Under the pieces are notes generated by a model. It was not told where the DNA came from. It did not search any database and was given only the letters and a program-made list of their open reading frames with translations. Positions 50,124 to 50,273 of a stretch of 50,273 nucleotides of DNA are shown here, piece after piece. How positions within the stretch are numbered: the first letter of the stretch is position 1; each line of letters opens with the position of its first letter. The translations under genes were made by a program, and so were the position numbers. Source of the stretch: Enterococcus_G camelliae (GTDB taxonomy: Bacteria; Bacillota; Bacilli; Lactobacillales; Enterococcaceae). The DNA lies in NCBI RefSeq assembly GCF_042685105.1, contig NZ_JBHUMO010000012.1, forward strand, positions 1-50,273, given 5' to 3'.

Positions 50124-50273
50124 TTACCAAGCTATCCCCGTAGTACCTACGGTTCTTGATTGTTTATAAGCTAACGCTTGTATTCGTAGACCTTCGGTCA
50201 GGATATTGATACTTGCGTTGATATCTCGGTCGTGATGGGTATGACAAATAGGACAAGTCCATTCTCGAATTTT
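50124..50273 (-). mobile_element. tnpB: TnpB (IS605 OrfB) C-terminus, cut by the window edge
   Basis: The last 49 codons of an RNA-guided nuclease of IS200/IS605-family elements. The zinc-ribbon and RuvC III motif WTCPICHTHHDRDINAS, followed by INILTEGLR, is diagnostic. It ends VGTTGIAW with TAA at 50124. The rest of the gene, any tnpA and the left end lie outside the window, so whether the element is intact cannot be judged. Confidence 0.9.

Overview
This AT-rich window reads as chromosome of a low-GC Gram-positive coccus of the Lactobacillales, most likely an enterococcus or close relative. The evidence is the walRKHIJ cluster, CIRCE-controlled groESL, class Ib nrdHEF with NrdR boxes, an Lsa-type ABC-F gene, AGGAGG ribosome sites with many GTG/TTG starts, and short spacers. 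The species call is an inference from gene content only. Except for the insertion-sequence end at the right edge, it looks like ordinary core chromosome.

Layout. 1-10 kb: an ECF vitamin-transporter S component, murB, exoA, a DEDDh exonuclease, tsaE, pta, ung, a LURP-one-like gene, a GNAT acetyltransferase, an isolated nrdI and an LTA-synthase-like phosphotransferase. 10-16 kb: pncB-nadE (NAD salvage), a Ser/Thr-rich lipoprotein, groES-groEL under a perfect CIRCE, and a CPBP membrane protease. 16-22 kb: the WalRK cell-wall two-component operon with walH, walI and walJ, then a spacer with several stem-loops. 22-27 kb: a zinc-type dehydrogenase, then a tightly coupled operon of an XRE regulator, a PLDc_N membrane peptide and an ABC exporter, with a small unknown gene diverging from it. 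27-31 kb: a siderophore-type ABC importer diverging from an esterase across a perfect Fur box. 31-33 kb: an Lsa-like ABC-F gene behind a long structured leader, a 59-residue membrane peptide and tRNA-Lys. 33-36 kb: feoA-feoB plus the small Cys-rich Feo membrane protein, with a Fur box. 36-40 kb: nrdH-nrdE-nrdF behind two NrdR boxes. 40-43 kb: a TPP riboswitch controlling an M20 deacylase (YlmB type), a DUF6506-like gene, and a flavodoxin-fold reductase with a small partner. 43-45 kb: an enolase behind a fluoride riboswitch. 45-49.6 kb: an Ugp-type ABC importer operon ending in a metallophosphoesterase. 49.7-50.3 kb: a broken gene tail next to the right end of an IS200/IS605-type element with the C-terminus of TnpB.

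The strongest theme is RNA- and metal-responsive control. There are a TPP riboswitch, a fluoride riboswitch on enolase, a leader with two mutually exclusive folds ahead of the ABC-F gene, a possible attenuator ahead of the LTA-synthase-like gene, two Fur boxes, a CIRCE and a tandem NrdR pair. The best candidates for little-described biology are the ABC-F leader, the XRE/PLDc_N/ABC operon, the fluoride-controlled enolase, and the metallophosphoesterase in the Ugp-like operon.
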